Positions 1 to 7,716 of a stretch of 10,772 nt of DNA are shown piece by piece; within the stretch, counting starts at the first letter, position 1; the number at the start of each line of letters is the position of its first letter. This DNA comes from an uncultured Chitinophagaceae bacterium (GTDB lineage: Bacteria; Bacteroidota; Bacteroidia; Chitinophagales; Chitinophagaceae), in NCBI GenBank assembly GCA_946885665.1, contig CAMPGT010000133.1, forward strand, positions 1 to 10,772. Direction: 5' to 3'. The notes under the pieces are model-generated. The model was not told where the DNA came from. It did no database searches and saw only the letters and a list, made by a program, of their open reading frames with translations. The position numbers and the translations under genes are program-made.

Positions 1-149
1 GAACGCGGTATGCCGACGGCTGCACATCGGGTCATTCCATTATGGGCCTTTCCAACCTGCAATGGCCGTCGTTGGTGGCCACATGCAGCTTCTTCGCCGG
101 GGGATTGCTCATCTCCAATTTTGTTCTACCCTATATTTTACAATTATGA
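1..149 (+). CDS. YeeE/YedE family membrane protein, N-terminal-half subunit (3' end only)
   Basis: Only the last 48 residues are visible, read in the frame that starts at base 3 and stops with TGA at 147-149; the start lies before the window. The segment contains [12 protein letters not shown] (bases 18-53), the cysteine-containing signature of the YeeE/YedE sulfur-transport family, followed by a hydrophobic stretch ending FVLPYIL that reads as a transmembrane helix. In characterised YeeE proteins, conserved cysteines in such motifs pass thiosulfate across the inner membrane. In many Bacteroidota the protein is split into two half-size genes, and this would be the first half. The stop overlaps the start of the next gene (ATGA), which points to translational coupling and a shared complex. 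The family call is firm; the substrate (thiosulfate or another sulfur compound) is inferred. Confidence 0.85.
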   Translation, partial: TRYADGCTSGHSIMGLSNLQWPSLVATCSFFAGGLLISNFVLPYILQL

Positions 150-556
150 AGAACGCGAGGTTTTTAGTAGCAGGAATCATTTTCGGGGTCTTTATTATTA
201 AAGGAGAAGTGGTGTCGTGGTTCCGCATACAGGAGATGTTTCGATTTCAAAGCTTCCACATGTACGGCATCATTGGATCGGCAGTTGTTACGGGAATGAT
301 CTCCATCCAACTGATAAAGCGGTTTAATATTAAGACGATCGATAAAGACAGCATCGTCATTATCCCCAAAAAATTTAATTGGGGATTTATTTACGGCGGA
401 CTGTTGTTTGGTTTTGGATGGGCCATCACCGGCGCTTGTCCGGGTCCGTTATACTCGCAAATAGGCAGTGGCAGCACCGTGGTGATTGTTACATTGCTCA
501 GCGCCATTGCCGGCACATGGACGTATGGGCGAATAAAGGACCGGCTACCACATTAG
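146..556 (+). CDS. DUF6691 / YeeE-YedE second-half membrane protein (sulfur transport)
   Basis: This 136-residue inner-membrane protein has about four predicted helices: residues 5-24, 38-57, 78-97 and 110-128. The third runs into [11 protein letters not shown] (91-101), whose Cys98 matches the second conserved cysteine motif of YeeE/YedE transporters. It probably pairs with the upstream YeeE half to make a complete thiosulfate or related sulfur-compound channel. I chose the ATG at 146 because it overlaps the upstream stop (ATGA) and places the first helix right after MKNAR. The frame stays open upstream to an ATG at 62, but those extra 28 residues lie over the upstream gene and do not look like this family. 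Length is normal for the family. In related genomes such pairs often sit near persulfide dioxygenase or rhodanese genes; none is in view here. Confidence 0.85.
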   Translation: MKNARFLVAGIIFGVFIIKGEVVSWFRIQEMFRFQSFHMYGIIGSAVVTGMISIQLIKRFNIKTIDKDSIVIIPKKFNWGFIYGGLLFGFGWAITGACPGPLYSQIGSGSTVVIVTLLSAIAGTWTYGRIKDRLPH

Positions 557-653
557 CTGCCGCAAAACGTCCTCTATTTGTCGTAATCGGCCATGTGCCA
601 TCTCACCTGACCGGGCTATTTTGCATTACATTTTTAACTCAAAAAAGTAAACA

Positions 654-1079
654 ATGGAAACAGGAAGCAACACGAGGATCACCGTTCAGAATAGCATTAA
701 GGCGCCGGTACAAAAAGTATGGGAATACTGGTCGAAGCCTGAACACATCACGAAATGGAGCAACGCATCAGACGATTGGCATACGCCCCGTGCAGAAAAC
801 GATCTGCGGGAAGGCGGCAAATTCCTTTCGAGGATGGAAGCCCGCGACGGCAGCATGGGCTTTGATTTTGGCGGCGTGTACGACGAAGTGAAAGAACATA
901 ACCGCATTGCTTACACGATGGGTGACGGCAGAAAGGTAGAGGTTGACTTCGAAACCAGGGGTGATGAAACCAAAGTGGTGGAAACGTTCGACGCCGAAAA
1001 CACACATCCGGTAGAGATGCAAAGAGGAGGCTGGCAGGCAATTCTCGATAACTTCAAAAAATACGTAGAGGCAAACTGA
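654..1079 (+). CDS. SRPBCC / AHSA1-like (START-fold) domain protein
   Basis: This 141-residue soluble protein has no signal peptide. It has the pattern of the Activator-of-Hsp90-ATPase-1-like branch of the SRPBCC superfamily: an N-terminal strand with IKAPVQKVWEYWSKPEHITKW (about residues 15-35), the GGKF turn (55-58), a run of alternating beta strands, and a C-terminal helix starting at RGGWQAILDNF (about 124-134). Members fold as a helix-grip with a hydrophobic cavity, but most single-domain bacterial ones have no known ligand or reaction, so no specific function is assigned. It follows the sulfur-transport pair after 97 bp with no obvious terminator between them, so co-transcription is possible but not shown. 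The start at 654 directly follows an A-rich stretch ending AAGTAAACA, a typical Bacteroidota initiation region. Confidence 0.85.
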   Translation: METGSNTRITVQNSIKAPVQKVWEYWSKPEHITKWSNASDDWHTPRAENDLREGGKFLSRMEARDGSMGFDFGGVYDEVKEHNRIAYTMGDGRKVEVDFETRGDETKVVETFDAENTHPVEMQRGGWQAILDNFKKYVEAN

Positions 1080-1098
1080 TTTTTTTTCATGCCGGTCA

Positions 1099-1126
1099 TT
1101 TATGTGCGGGAATTTATCTAAATTAC
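1099..1126 (+). promoter_or_regulatory. possible weak promoter of the mannanase gene
   Basis: TTTA at 1099-1102 and TAAATTAC at 1119-1126 loosely resemble the Bacteroidota -33 (TTTG) and -7 (TAnnTTTG) elements. The spacing is 16 bp, slightly short, and each element has mismatches. Transcription would begin about 18 bp before the start codon. This is a guess from position and partial match only. Confidence 0.2.
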
Positions 1127-1150
1127 TTACCGCCAACAATGTGACATGCC

Positions 1151-2305
1151 ATGAGAAAGCTGACCGCCTTCATCTGTTTACTATTTATTGCCCTTTACGG
1201 ATCGGCGCAGCAGTTCGAACCTATCGACAAGCAGGCTACTGATGAAACCAGGAACCTGTTTCACAATCTGCACAAGCTTGCCAAAAATCATACTCTTTTC
1301 GGGCACCAGCATGCAACAGAATACGGGCACGGTTGGCACGGCGACGCGAACAGGTCGGATGTTAAGTCGGTGACAGGCTCCCATCCTGGCGTGATAGGGA
1401 TCGACCTAAGCGGCTTCACCGGCGGATCGAAAGACCAAACGGACGCTTACAAGGCACACGTGAAAAAAATCGTGGAAGAGGCGTACGACCGCGGCGGCGT
1501 AATCACCGTGGCGTGGCATTTCCCGAATCCCGTATCGGCCGGCGGGTTTTACTGGAAGGATTCAGTATCGCTGCCTGCTGTTCGCTATTTGATTCCCGGC
1601 GGAGAGGCTCATGACAAATACAGGAATATATTAAAAGGTATCGCCGATTGGGCGCTTTCGGTGCGGGGCGCCGATGGCAAACTGGTGCCCATGATCTTCC
1701 GCCCCTTTCATGAATTTGACGGCGACTGGTTCTGGTGGGGCAGGTCGCATTGCACCACAGAAGAGTTCACCTCGCTGTGGAAATTTACCGTTGGCTACCT
1801 CCGTGACAGCCTTAACGTACACCAGTTTCTTTATGCATTTTCGCCAGACAATCGCTTCCTTACAGAAGAAAAATACCTTGAGCGCTACCCCGGAAATGAA
1901 TGGGTAGATATGGTGGGCATGGATAATTATGGCGACATGGGCCGGGACGGCTATGCACTGGAAAAGGCAGCATTGAAGCTGAAAATTGTATCAGACTTCG
2001 CCAAAAAAACAGGGAAGCTGGCTGCCTTTACCGAAACCGGCCTGGAATCCATACCTAATCCCACGTGGTGGAACGAAACCCTGCTCAAAGTGATGCGCGA
2101 TTCCGACATGGAACTGTGCTATGTGCTCGTGTGGCGAAACGACATGCGCAGTCCCACTCATTTTTACGCTCCTTATCCCGGGCACACATCTGTTCCCGAC
2201 TTCATAAAATTTTATAACGATGAATACACGCTTTTCGAAAACGACATCAGTGGTATCTATGGAAAAATGAAAATCAAAAACACGATGGCACAGGCAGGCC
2301 GCTGA
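1151..2305 (+). CDS. GH26 endo-beta-1,4-mannanase, secreted
   Basis: This 384-residue protein starts with a type I signal peptide, MRKLTAFICLLFIALYGSAQ, probably cleaved around residues 18-20; there is no lipobox cysteine. The rest is a single glycoside hydrolase family 26 (beta/alpha)8 domain. Recognisable landmarks are LFGHQHATEYG (49-59), AWHFPNP (121-127), FRPFHEFDGDWFWW (183-196) with Glu188 as the expected acid/base, and FTETG (293-297) with Glu295 as the expected nucleophile, followed by VLVWRND (325-331). Family 26 enzymes mostly cut internal beta-1,4 bonds in mannan, glucomannan or galactomannan by a retaining mechanism; a few act on other beta-glycans. No carbohydrate-binding module is present. 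The gene lies ahead of a susC/susD pair on the same strand, which suggests it supplies the oligosaccharides taken up by that system. Both catalytic residues are intact. Confidence 0.93.
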   Translation: MRKLTAFICLLFIALYGSAQQFEPIDKQATDETRNLFHNLHKLAKNHTLFGHQHATEYGHGWHGDANRSDVKSVTGSHPGVIGIDLSGFTGGSKDQTDAYKAHVKKIVEEAYDRGGVITVAWHFPNPVSAGGFYWKDSVSLPAVRYLIPGGEAHDKYRNILKGIADWALSVRGADGKLVPMIFRPFHEFDGDWFWWGRSHCTTEEFTSLWKFTVGYLRDSLNVHQFLYAFSPDNRFLTEEKYLERYPGNEWVDMVGMDNYGDMGRDGYALEKAALKLKIVSDFAKKTGKLAAFTETGLESIPNPTWWNETLLKVMRDSDMELCYVLVWRNDMRSPTHFYAPYPGHTSVPDFIKFYNDEYTLFENDISGIYGKMKIKNTMAQAGR

Positions 2306-2777
2306 TCAAAAAATGCATATTCTATGTCAACCATGTGCTAAAAAAGCACGCATATCATTGAAATCGAGATAAAAAATACAAACAATTGTTAAAAAATCAT
2401 CGGTTTTTTGTTAAAATCTGGTATACTTTAGAAGAGCCAAACACCTATTACGATCATCAAAATTGCTTTATGAGAAAACAACCTTTGTTTGTCCAACTGC
2501 TTTTCTTCAATCATGCCTTCTCCCATCGCTTTCCACGAAAAAAGCATGTAACCCTCACGGGCACATGAAATTGGGCTGCATAGCAGGCACTTTGCAAACG
2601 GGCACAGCGCAATGAACCGCTGCAGTTTGTGGCAATCCGACTTTTCATTCTCGAACCAAAACAAACACTTATATCTTCTATGTAACAATTCCGTCAAATG
2701 AACATTGCAACAGCCGGTGCCAGAGACATCGGTTATTGATTGCCAAAACCAAATAATTAACAACCAAGTAAACAATT
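2306..2777 (+). other. 472-bp non-coding leader between mannanase and susC
   Basis: No convincing gene is present. The small open frames on both strands (for example 60 codons on + from 2386, and 115 codons on - ending at 2428 that begin with TTG) have no recognisable family features. The region holds a short hairpin, GTGCT-AAAAA-AGCAC (2335-2349), without a following T run, so it is not a good terminator. It also has an AT-rich block with a repeated TTGTTAAAA (2386-2394 and 2408-2416), a promoter-like TACTTTAG (2424-2431), and a stretch around 2470-2565 that resembles a broken SusC-type signal peptide. It ends in the A-rich susC initiation region. It may carry the susC promoter and a long 5' untranslated leader, which in Bacteroides susC genes is a known target of post-transcriptional control; here that is inference. 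Confidence 0.5.
2386..2431 (+). promoter_or_regulatory. candidate susC promoter/operator region
   Basis: TACTTTAG at 2424-2431 differs from the Bacteroidota -7 consensus TAnnTTTG at one position. A TTTG at 2407-2410 lies only 13 bp upstream, shorter than the usual spacing of about 19, so the pair is imperfect. Two copies of TTGTTAAAA (2386-2394 and 2408-2416) start 22 bp apart, about two helical turns, on the same face of the DNA. AACAATTGTT (2381-2390) is a perfect 10-bp palindrome. AT-rich chance similarity cannot be excluded. Confidence 0.22.
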
Positions 2778-5700
2778 ATGAACAAACTACACGTAGTATT
2801 AGTTTTCATGCTATTACTTGTTGCGGGTATCCCCGCAGCTTATGCGCAGAAACGAACCGTGTCCGGAACAGTTGCCGACGCCAACGGCACGCGAATGCCA
2901 GGCGTCAACGTCATTGTAAAAGGCACGTCAGTGGGAACAAGTTCCAACGCTGATGGCCAGTTTAATCTCAGCGTTCCAGAAGGGTCAAACACGCTTGTAT
3001 TTTCCAGCATCGGGTTTACCACCCAGGAAGTGGACATTACCGGCCGTTCATCAATAGAGGTTACCCTGCAGGAAGGCTCCAGCGAACTGGAGAGCGTTGT
3101 GGTAACGGCCCTCGGTATTGAAAGGAGCGAACGGGCACTTCAATTTTCGGCAACCCAGGTGGGTGGCGAAAACTTCACCCAGGCGAGGGAAATAAGCACC
3201 GCCGCTGCACTCGAAGGAAGGGTGGCCGGTGTGAACGTATCAAAAATTGCGACAGGACCGGGTGCATCATCCCGTGTGGTTATCCGCGGTGCAAAATCAC
3301 TTGGATCCACCACCAACCAGCCGCTGTATGTGGTTGACGGTGTGCCCATCGATAACTCCAACTTCGGCCAGGCCGGTGTATGGGGCGGTGCCGACCAGGG
3401 AGATGGTATGAGCAGTATCAACCCCGACGACGTTGAATCTATTACTGTGCTGAAAGGCGCCAGCGCCGCAGCCCTTTATGGATCCAGGGCCGCGAACGGC
3501 GTTATTCTGATCACTACCAAGAAAGGAACAGGAAGGAAAGGCATCGGTATTGAATTTAACTCCAACTATGTTTTTGAAAAAATAAACAACCTCACCGACT
3601 TCCAGCATACCCATGGTAATGGCGGTTACGTAGGAGCTGATATCGAAACATCAGTGGCCACCGCTCCTCAAACCATTGAGCAGCACTGGAACAATGGATG
3701 GGGAAAGAACGGATGGGGACCGAAATTCGGCGGAAGCACAGCCACAGCCGTACAATGGGACGGTATAAGCAGGCCGTACGCGTACACAGGCGATAACTGG
3801 GATCGGTTTTACCAAACAGGTACCACCTTCACCAACACCCTCGCGCTTACAGGCGGCAGTGAAACACAGAACTTCAGGTTTTCTGCTTCTAATATGAGCA
3901 ACGACGGTGTTGTTCCCAACTCCGGCTTTGACAGGATAAACCTTTCTCTTGCTACGAGTGCAAAATTTGCGAAGAAACTTACGTTCACTTCCAACATACT
4001 GTATTCTAACGAGAAAGTGAAAAACAGGCCGAATGTATCCGATTCACCAGGAAACGGAATTCTGGCGCTCTACTATCTTCCAAACGATGTTGACGTTCGT
4101 AATATGCTTGGCGATCCCAACAAACCGGGTGCCGTGCCTTCGATCGAACAACAACAGGCGCAAGGCATTACAATTTTCGACGGAAAGCCACCGGGAGAAG
4201 AGTTCCAGGTATCTACCGACCTCTGGACGCAAAATCCTTATTGGGCAGCTTACCAGCAGATCAATTCGGACGTTCGCGACAGGGTAATTGCCAACGGAAC
4301 ATTAAGGTATGACATCACCGACTTCCTTTACCTCCAGGGACAGGCAGGTATGGACTGGTACACTTTAAGGGGAACAAGATTAACTCCCCAGGGTACAGGT
4401 CATAACCGCCCCGGCAGTATGAGTGAAAATGAAAACCGCAAACGTGAGGTTAACCTTTCTTACATGCTCGGCTTCGACAAAACCTTCGGTAAGATTGGTG
4501 TAAACGCTTTTGTTGGTGGAAACAGGATGCGCAGCACAAGCGAGTTCATTTCTGCAGATGGAACCGGATTTAATACACCGTTGTTCCCTGCCATCACCAA
4601 TGCCAACGCCAAGAACTATGGCTATGGATATGGAAAAATGGGTATTAACTCGTTATACGGATCTGCTGAAGTTTCCTATAACAATTACCTGTTCATAACA
4701 GCGACAGCAAGGGAAGACTGGTTCTCCACATTGAACCCGGAAAATAACAGCATTCTTTATCCTTCCATTGGAGGTAGCTTTGTATTTTCTGATGCCATTA
4801 GCTCTCTGCCGTCGTGGCTTAGCTTCGGTAAACTGAGGGCAACGTGGGCACAGGTGGGTAACACGCAATCGGTGGGAGCCTATCAGACCACTCTCACTTA
4901 TTCGGCAGGTAACACGCACCTGAACAGGCCGCTGGGAGGATTTACATCCGGTGGAAACTATCCCAACCGCGACCTGGTGCCGTTTACTTCTACCGAACTT
5001 GAATTCGGTTTGGATATACGGTTCTTCAATAACAGGTTGGGCTTCGATGTGGCCTACTATGACCAAAAGACAACCGATGATATCCTGAATGCCAACATCT
5101 CAAGGGCTTCCGGATTTACGACAACAAGCGTGAACCTCGGTAAAATCACCAATAAGGGTATTGAAGCCCTGATAACCGGTACGCCGATCAAGGGTCCCAT
5201 TACATGGGATATCTCGCTGAACTTTTCAAAGAACACCAGCAAGGTGATTTCGCTGATCGAAGGGCAAACAGAAGTTGTTGGAGAAGAACCGAGAACAAGA
5301 ACTGTGTTCATCAAACACATCGTTGGTTATCCATATGGCATGATCACCGGTCAGACACAACTGCGCGATCCGGCAACCGGCCTGTTGGTTTATGACGAAC
5401 ACGGCACTCCGCTTACAGACAATTCATACCAGATCATAGGTAAAGGTGTTCCTGATTTCACCGGTGGTTTAAACAACTCGTTTACCTGGAAGAATTTGAA
5501 CCTGACCTTCCTGATCGACTTTAAATCAGGCGGTGATATTTATTCCGGTACAAACGTAAGAATGACACAGGCAGGATTTACCCAACAAAGTTTGCTGGGA
5601 CGTGAAGGCGAGGCGCCATTAAGCGTAACCGGCGTAATACAGGATGGAGTGGATGGAAACGGCGATCCCGTATATAAACCCTTCTCTAAGCAACTTGCAC

Positions 5701-6008
5701 CCGGTGAAGCACAGAACTACTGGAGCCAACTGGGCGAAAGAGCCTCCGAAAGGTTTATCTACGATGCGTCTTTCGTTAAGCTCAGGCAGTTAACACTCGG
5801 TTATATGCTTCCGAAGAAACTGCTGAGTAAAACGCCTATTCAAAACCTGATGGTTTCGTTCGTTGCCCGTAACCTGGCAATAATTTACAAGAATGCCGAC
5901 AATATCGATCCCGAGTCGAGCTATACCAGCTCTAACTCACAGGGTCTCGATTATTTTGGTTTCCCGGCAACACGCACGTTTGGCTTCAACCTTCGCGCGA
6001 CCTTCTAA
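2778..6008 (+). CDS. SusC/RagA-type TonB-linked outer-membrane transporter
   Basis: This 1076-residue protein has a signal peptide at residues 1-23 (cleavage near AYA-Q), a carboxypeptidase-D-regulatory-like beta-sandwich at about 25-98 (from RTVSGTVADANGTRMPGVNV), a VVVTALG segment at 107-113 before the plug, a TonB-dependent receptor plug at about 115-250, and a 22-stranded-type beta barrel to the end. Diagnostic SusC motifs are LYVVDGVPID (183-192) and VLKGASAAALYGSRAANG (224-241). The final residue is Phe, as expected for barrel insertion. It should import oligosaccharides across the outer membrane using TonB energy, with the SusD-like protein next door acting as the lid. No STN domain precedes the CarboxypepD domain, so control through a FecR/ECF-sigma pair is not expected. 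The substrate is inferred to be manno-oligosaccharides from the upstream GH26 gene; SusC sequence alone does not show this. The start is preceded by an A-rich AAGTAAACAATT. Confidence 0.96.
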   Translation: MNKLHVVLVFMLLLVAGIPAAYAQKRTVSGTVADANGTRMPGVNVIVKGTSVGTSSNADGQFNLSVPEGSNTLVFSSIGFTTQEVDITGRSSIEVTLQEGSSELESVVVTALGIERSERALQFSATQVGGENFTQAREISTAAALEGRVAGVNVSKIATGPGASSRVVIRGAKSLGSTTNQPLYVVDGVPIDNSNFGQAGVWGGADQGDGMSSINPDDVESITVLKGASAAALYGSRAANGVILITTKKGTGRKGIGIEFNSNYVFEKINNLTDFQHTHGNGGYVGADIETSVATAPQTIEQHWNNGWGKNGWGPKFGGSTATAVQWDGISRPYAYTGDNWDRFYQTGTTFTNTLALTGGSETQNFRFSASNMSNDGVVPNSGFDRINLSLATSAKFAKKLTFTSNILYSNEKVKNRPNVSDSPGNGILALYYLPNDVDVRNMLGDPNKPGAVPSIEQQQAQGITIFDGKPPGEEFQVSTDLWTQNPYWAAYQQINSDVRDRVIANGTLRYDITDFLYLQGQAGMDWYTLRGTRLTPQGTGHNRPGSMSENENRKREVNLSYMLGFDKTFGKIGVNAFVGGNRMRSTSEFISADGTGFNTPLFPAITNANAKNYGYGYGKMGINSLYGSAEVSYNNYLFITATAREDWFSTLNPENNSILYPSIGGSFVFSDAISSLPSWLSFGKLRATWAQVGNTQSVGAYQTTLTYSAGNTHLNRPLGGFTSGGNYPNRDLVPFTSTELEFGLDIRFFNNRLGFDVAYYDQKTTDDILNANISRASGFTTTSVNLGKITNKGIEALITGTPIKGPITWDISLNFSKNTSKVISLIEGQTEVVGEEPRTRTVFIKHIVGYPYGMITGQTQLRDPATGLLVYDEHGTPLTDNSYQIIGKGVPDFTGGLNNSFTWKNLNLTFLIDFKSGGDIYSGTNVRMTQAGFTQQSLLGREGEAPLSVTGVIQDGVDGNGDPVYKPFSKQLAPGEAQNYWSQLGERASERFIYDASFVKLRQLTLGYMLPKKLLSKTPIQNLMVSFVARNLAIIYKNADNIDPESSYTSSNSQGLDYFGFPATRTFGFNLRATF

Positions 6009-6026
6009 CCATTAATAGTAACAAGT

Positions 6027-7640
6027 ATGAAATATTTACGTAAAATAATTTTTTGCACCGCGGTCAGCTCAGTTCTTGTTACAACATCCTGTAACAGAGA
6101 TGAACTGACGGACCTGAATATCGATCCGCAGGCACTCAGCACGATCGATCTCAACTTCCTGTTTACTTCCGCGCAGTTGGGTGCCGCGTCTGGCGGGTCG
6201 AACGGTGATAACCGTTACATCGACTGGAGAACAAACATCGGAATGTGCTCGTATGCCATACAGCACCTGGCAAATGCCGGTGGCGGTATCGGGCCCGGCG
6301 ATAAATACACCGACAATTTCGAAACCTCCAGCGCGCCTTTCGAGTTTATTTACGGCGACCAGTTGAAAAACATCGGCGAAATACTCAAGCAAACAGGCCC
6401 CGGTGGATTTGCCGAAGGCAAGAACAACAACCTGGTACAGGCCGCAAGGATTCTGAGAGCATTTCTTTTTCACCGCGTGACCGACTACTATGGCAGTGTT
6501 CCCTACTTTGAAACAATGAAAGCCGGAGAAGGTATCTTCTTCCCGCATTACGACAAGCAAAAGGACATCTACACCGACCTGCTGAAGGAACTTGATGAAG
6601 CAACCGCAGGATTAGGTGCTCCCGATCCTGCCGATGGCTTTGAAGCAGCAGATCTTTACTACAACGGTGATGTGGCTAAATGGAAAAGATGGGGCTTCTC
6701 TCTTATGCTGAGATTAGCGATGCGCGTTTCTAACGTTGCGCCCGACCTGGCCAACACATATGTTGGCAAGGCCGTAGCGGGTGGCGTGTTTACCAGCAAC
6801 GACGATAATGTTATCGTTCCAATGGCAGAAGCGCCCTCATTATGGATAAACCAAAACGGTATTTCACGTGCCTTTATTCCTGGTGACGGCGGACAGCCGA
6901 CATTCATGAGTAACACCCTGATCGACTGGCTCAAAGGACCGAACACAGGTTCAACAGCAGACGACGATCCGAGGCTCATGATCCTCACAGGAGGAATCGG
7001 CAACTGGAGCCCGGATTCATGGGATCCGATCGTTACCGATCCGCTTCTTCAAAAAGGTATGCCAAATGGTAAGGACCAGGATATGCTCGAAGCTATCGAA
7101 GGCATCAGCCCGCTTGACCAGAATGCCGTTTATTCCAAGATCAACGTTCTTTTGCTGGACAGGGCAGAACCCTACATGCTCATGAACTATGGTGAAGTGG
7201 AACTGCTGCTTGCAGAAGCTTCTGAAAGAAGTATCGGTGGATTAAGCCCTGCAGGTGCGAAAGCGCACTATGAAGCCGGCGTAAAGGCATCGATGCAGAT
7301 GTATCCCATCTATGACGCTTCTTTCACAGTTTCAGACGGTGCGGTTACATCGTATCTCACCACATTTCCTTACGGCGTTACCAAGCCCGCTTTGGAAATG
7401 ATCTATGATCAAATGTGGGTGAACCACTTCCTTAACTGGTGGGAAGCATGGTCGGATTGGAGAAGAACAGGGTTCCCTGCGTTGACTCCGACAAATTACC
7501 CCGGTAACGTAACTGGTGGTACTATTCCTCAGAAGCTTAAATATCCGAATGCCGAAGTGGCCGGTAATCCGAACTTCGCATCGGGAGCAAGCGCTAACGA
7601 CTACACCACTAAAGTTTGGTGGGCAGGTGGTCCGGAATAA
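6027..7640 (+). CDS. SusD/RagB-like outer-membrane lipoprotein (SusD-like_2 type)
   Basis: This 537-residue lipoprotein has a signal peptide ending in a lipobox (LVTTSC), with Cys22 as the lipidated residue. It is followed by NRDEL, acidic residues close behind the cysteine as in the surface-export signal of Bacteroidota lipoproteins, so the protein is expected on the outer face of the outer membrane. Family landmarks are TDLNIDPQAL (28-37), the helix ARILRAFLFHRVTDYYGSVP (140-159), the KWKRWGFSLMLRLAMRV tract, YGEVELLLAEA and, near the C-terminus, NWWEAWSDWRRTGFPAL (470-486). These fit the second SusD family (SusD-like_2, PF12771) rather than the classical starch SusD. It should bind glycan at the surface and close over the SusC barrel. 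It starts 18 bp after the susC stop, so the two are surely one transcript. Sugar specificity cannot be read from the sequence. Confidence 0.94.
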   Translation: MKYLRKIIFCTAVSSVLVTTSCNRDELTDLNIDPQALSTIDLNFLFTSAQLGAASGGSNGDNRYIDWRTNIGMCSYAIQHLANAGGGIGPGDKYTDNFETSSAPFEFIYGDQLKNIGEILKQTGPGGFAEGKNNNLVQAARILRAFLFHRVTDYYGSVPYFETMKAGEGIFFPHYDKQKDIYTDLLKELDEATAGLGAPDPADGFEAADLYYNGDVAKWKRWGFSLMLRLAMRVSNVAPDLANTYVGKAVAGGVFTSNDDNVIVPMAEAPSLWINQNGISRAFIPGDGGQPTFMSNTLIDWLKGPNTGSTADDDPRLMILTGGIGNWSPDSWDPIVTDPLLQKGMPNGKDQDMLEAIEGISPLDQNAVYSKINVLLLDRAEPYMLMNYGEVELLLAEASERSIGGLSPAGAKAHYEAGVKASMQMYPIYDASFTVSDGAVTSYLTTFPYGVTKPALEMIYDQMWVNHFLNWWEAWSDWRRTGFPALTPTNYPGNVTGGTIPQKLKYPNAEVAGNPNFASGASANDYTTKVWWAGGPE

Positions 7641-7671
7641 CAAGCTGGTATATTATCCCTGAACGCATAAT

Positions 7672-7701
7672 AAAAGCCCTTGAGCAATCAAGGGCTTTTT
7701 T
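7672..7701. terminator. bidirectional intrinsic terminator with GCAA tetraloop
   Basis: AAAAGCCCTTGA (7672-7683) pairs perfectly over 12 bp with TCAAGGGCTTTT (7688-7699) around a GCAA loop (7684-7687), a stable GNRA tetraloop in the + strand RNA. T's continue to 7701 on the + strand. The A's at the left foot give TTTTATTAT in the - strand transcript. It sits 32 bp after the susD stop and 16 bp beyond the stop of the convergent VCBS gene, so it can end both transcripts. Confidence 0.9.
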
Positions 7702-7716
7702 AATTATGCGTCGTCC

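Noticed and set aside
577..623. TTTG (577-580) and TATTTTG (617-623) as a promoter for the SRPBCC gene
   Set aside because: The spacing is 36 bp, far from the usual value of about 19, and the -7 element lacks one T.
379..891. 170-codon + strand frame crossing from the DUF6691 gene into the SRPBCC gene
   Set aside because: It overlaps two well-supported genes in other frames, and its translation is rich in Arg, Trp and His with no domain pattern, typical of an out-of-frame shadow.
2335..2349. Hairpin GTGCT-AAAAA-AGCAC after the mannanase gene as a terminator
   Set aside because: The stem is only 5 bp and no T run follows, so it would not terminate well.
2557..2606. Direct repeat ACGGGCACA (2557-2565 and 2598-2606) in the susC leader
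   Set aside because: A single 9-bp repeat in a 470-bp region is expected by chance fairly often, and nothing else supports an operator here.
2428..2775. 115-codon open frame on the - strand in the susC leader
   Set aside because: It begins with TTG, has no recognisable domain or family pattern, and covers a region open on both strands. It is most likely chance.
4653..5066. 137-codon - strand frame inside susC
   Set aside because: Antisense to a strongly supported coding region with no family features; a shadow of codon bias.
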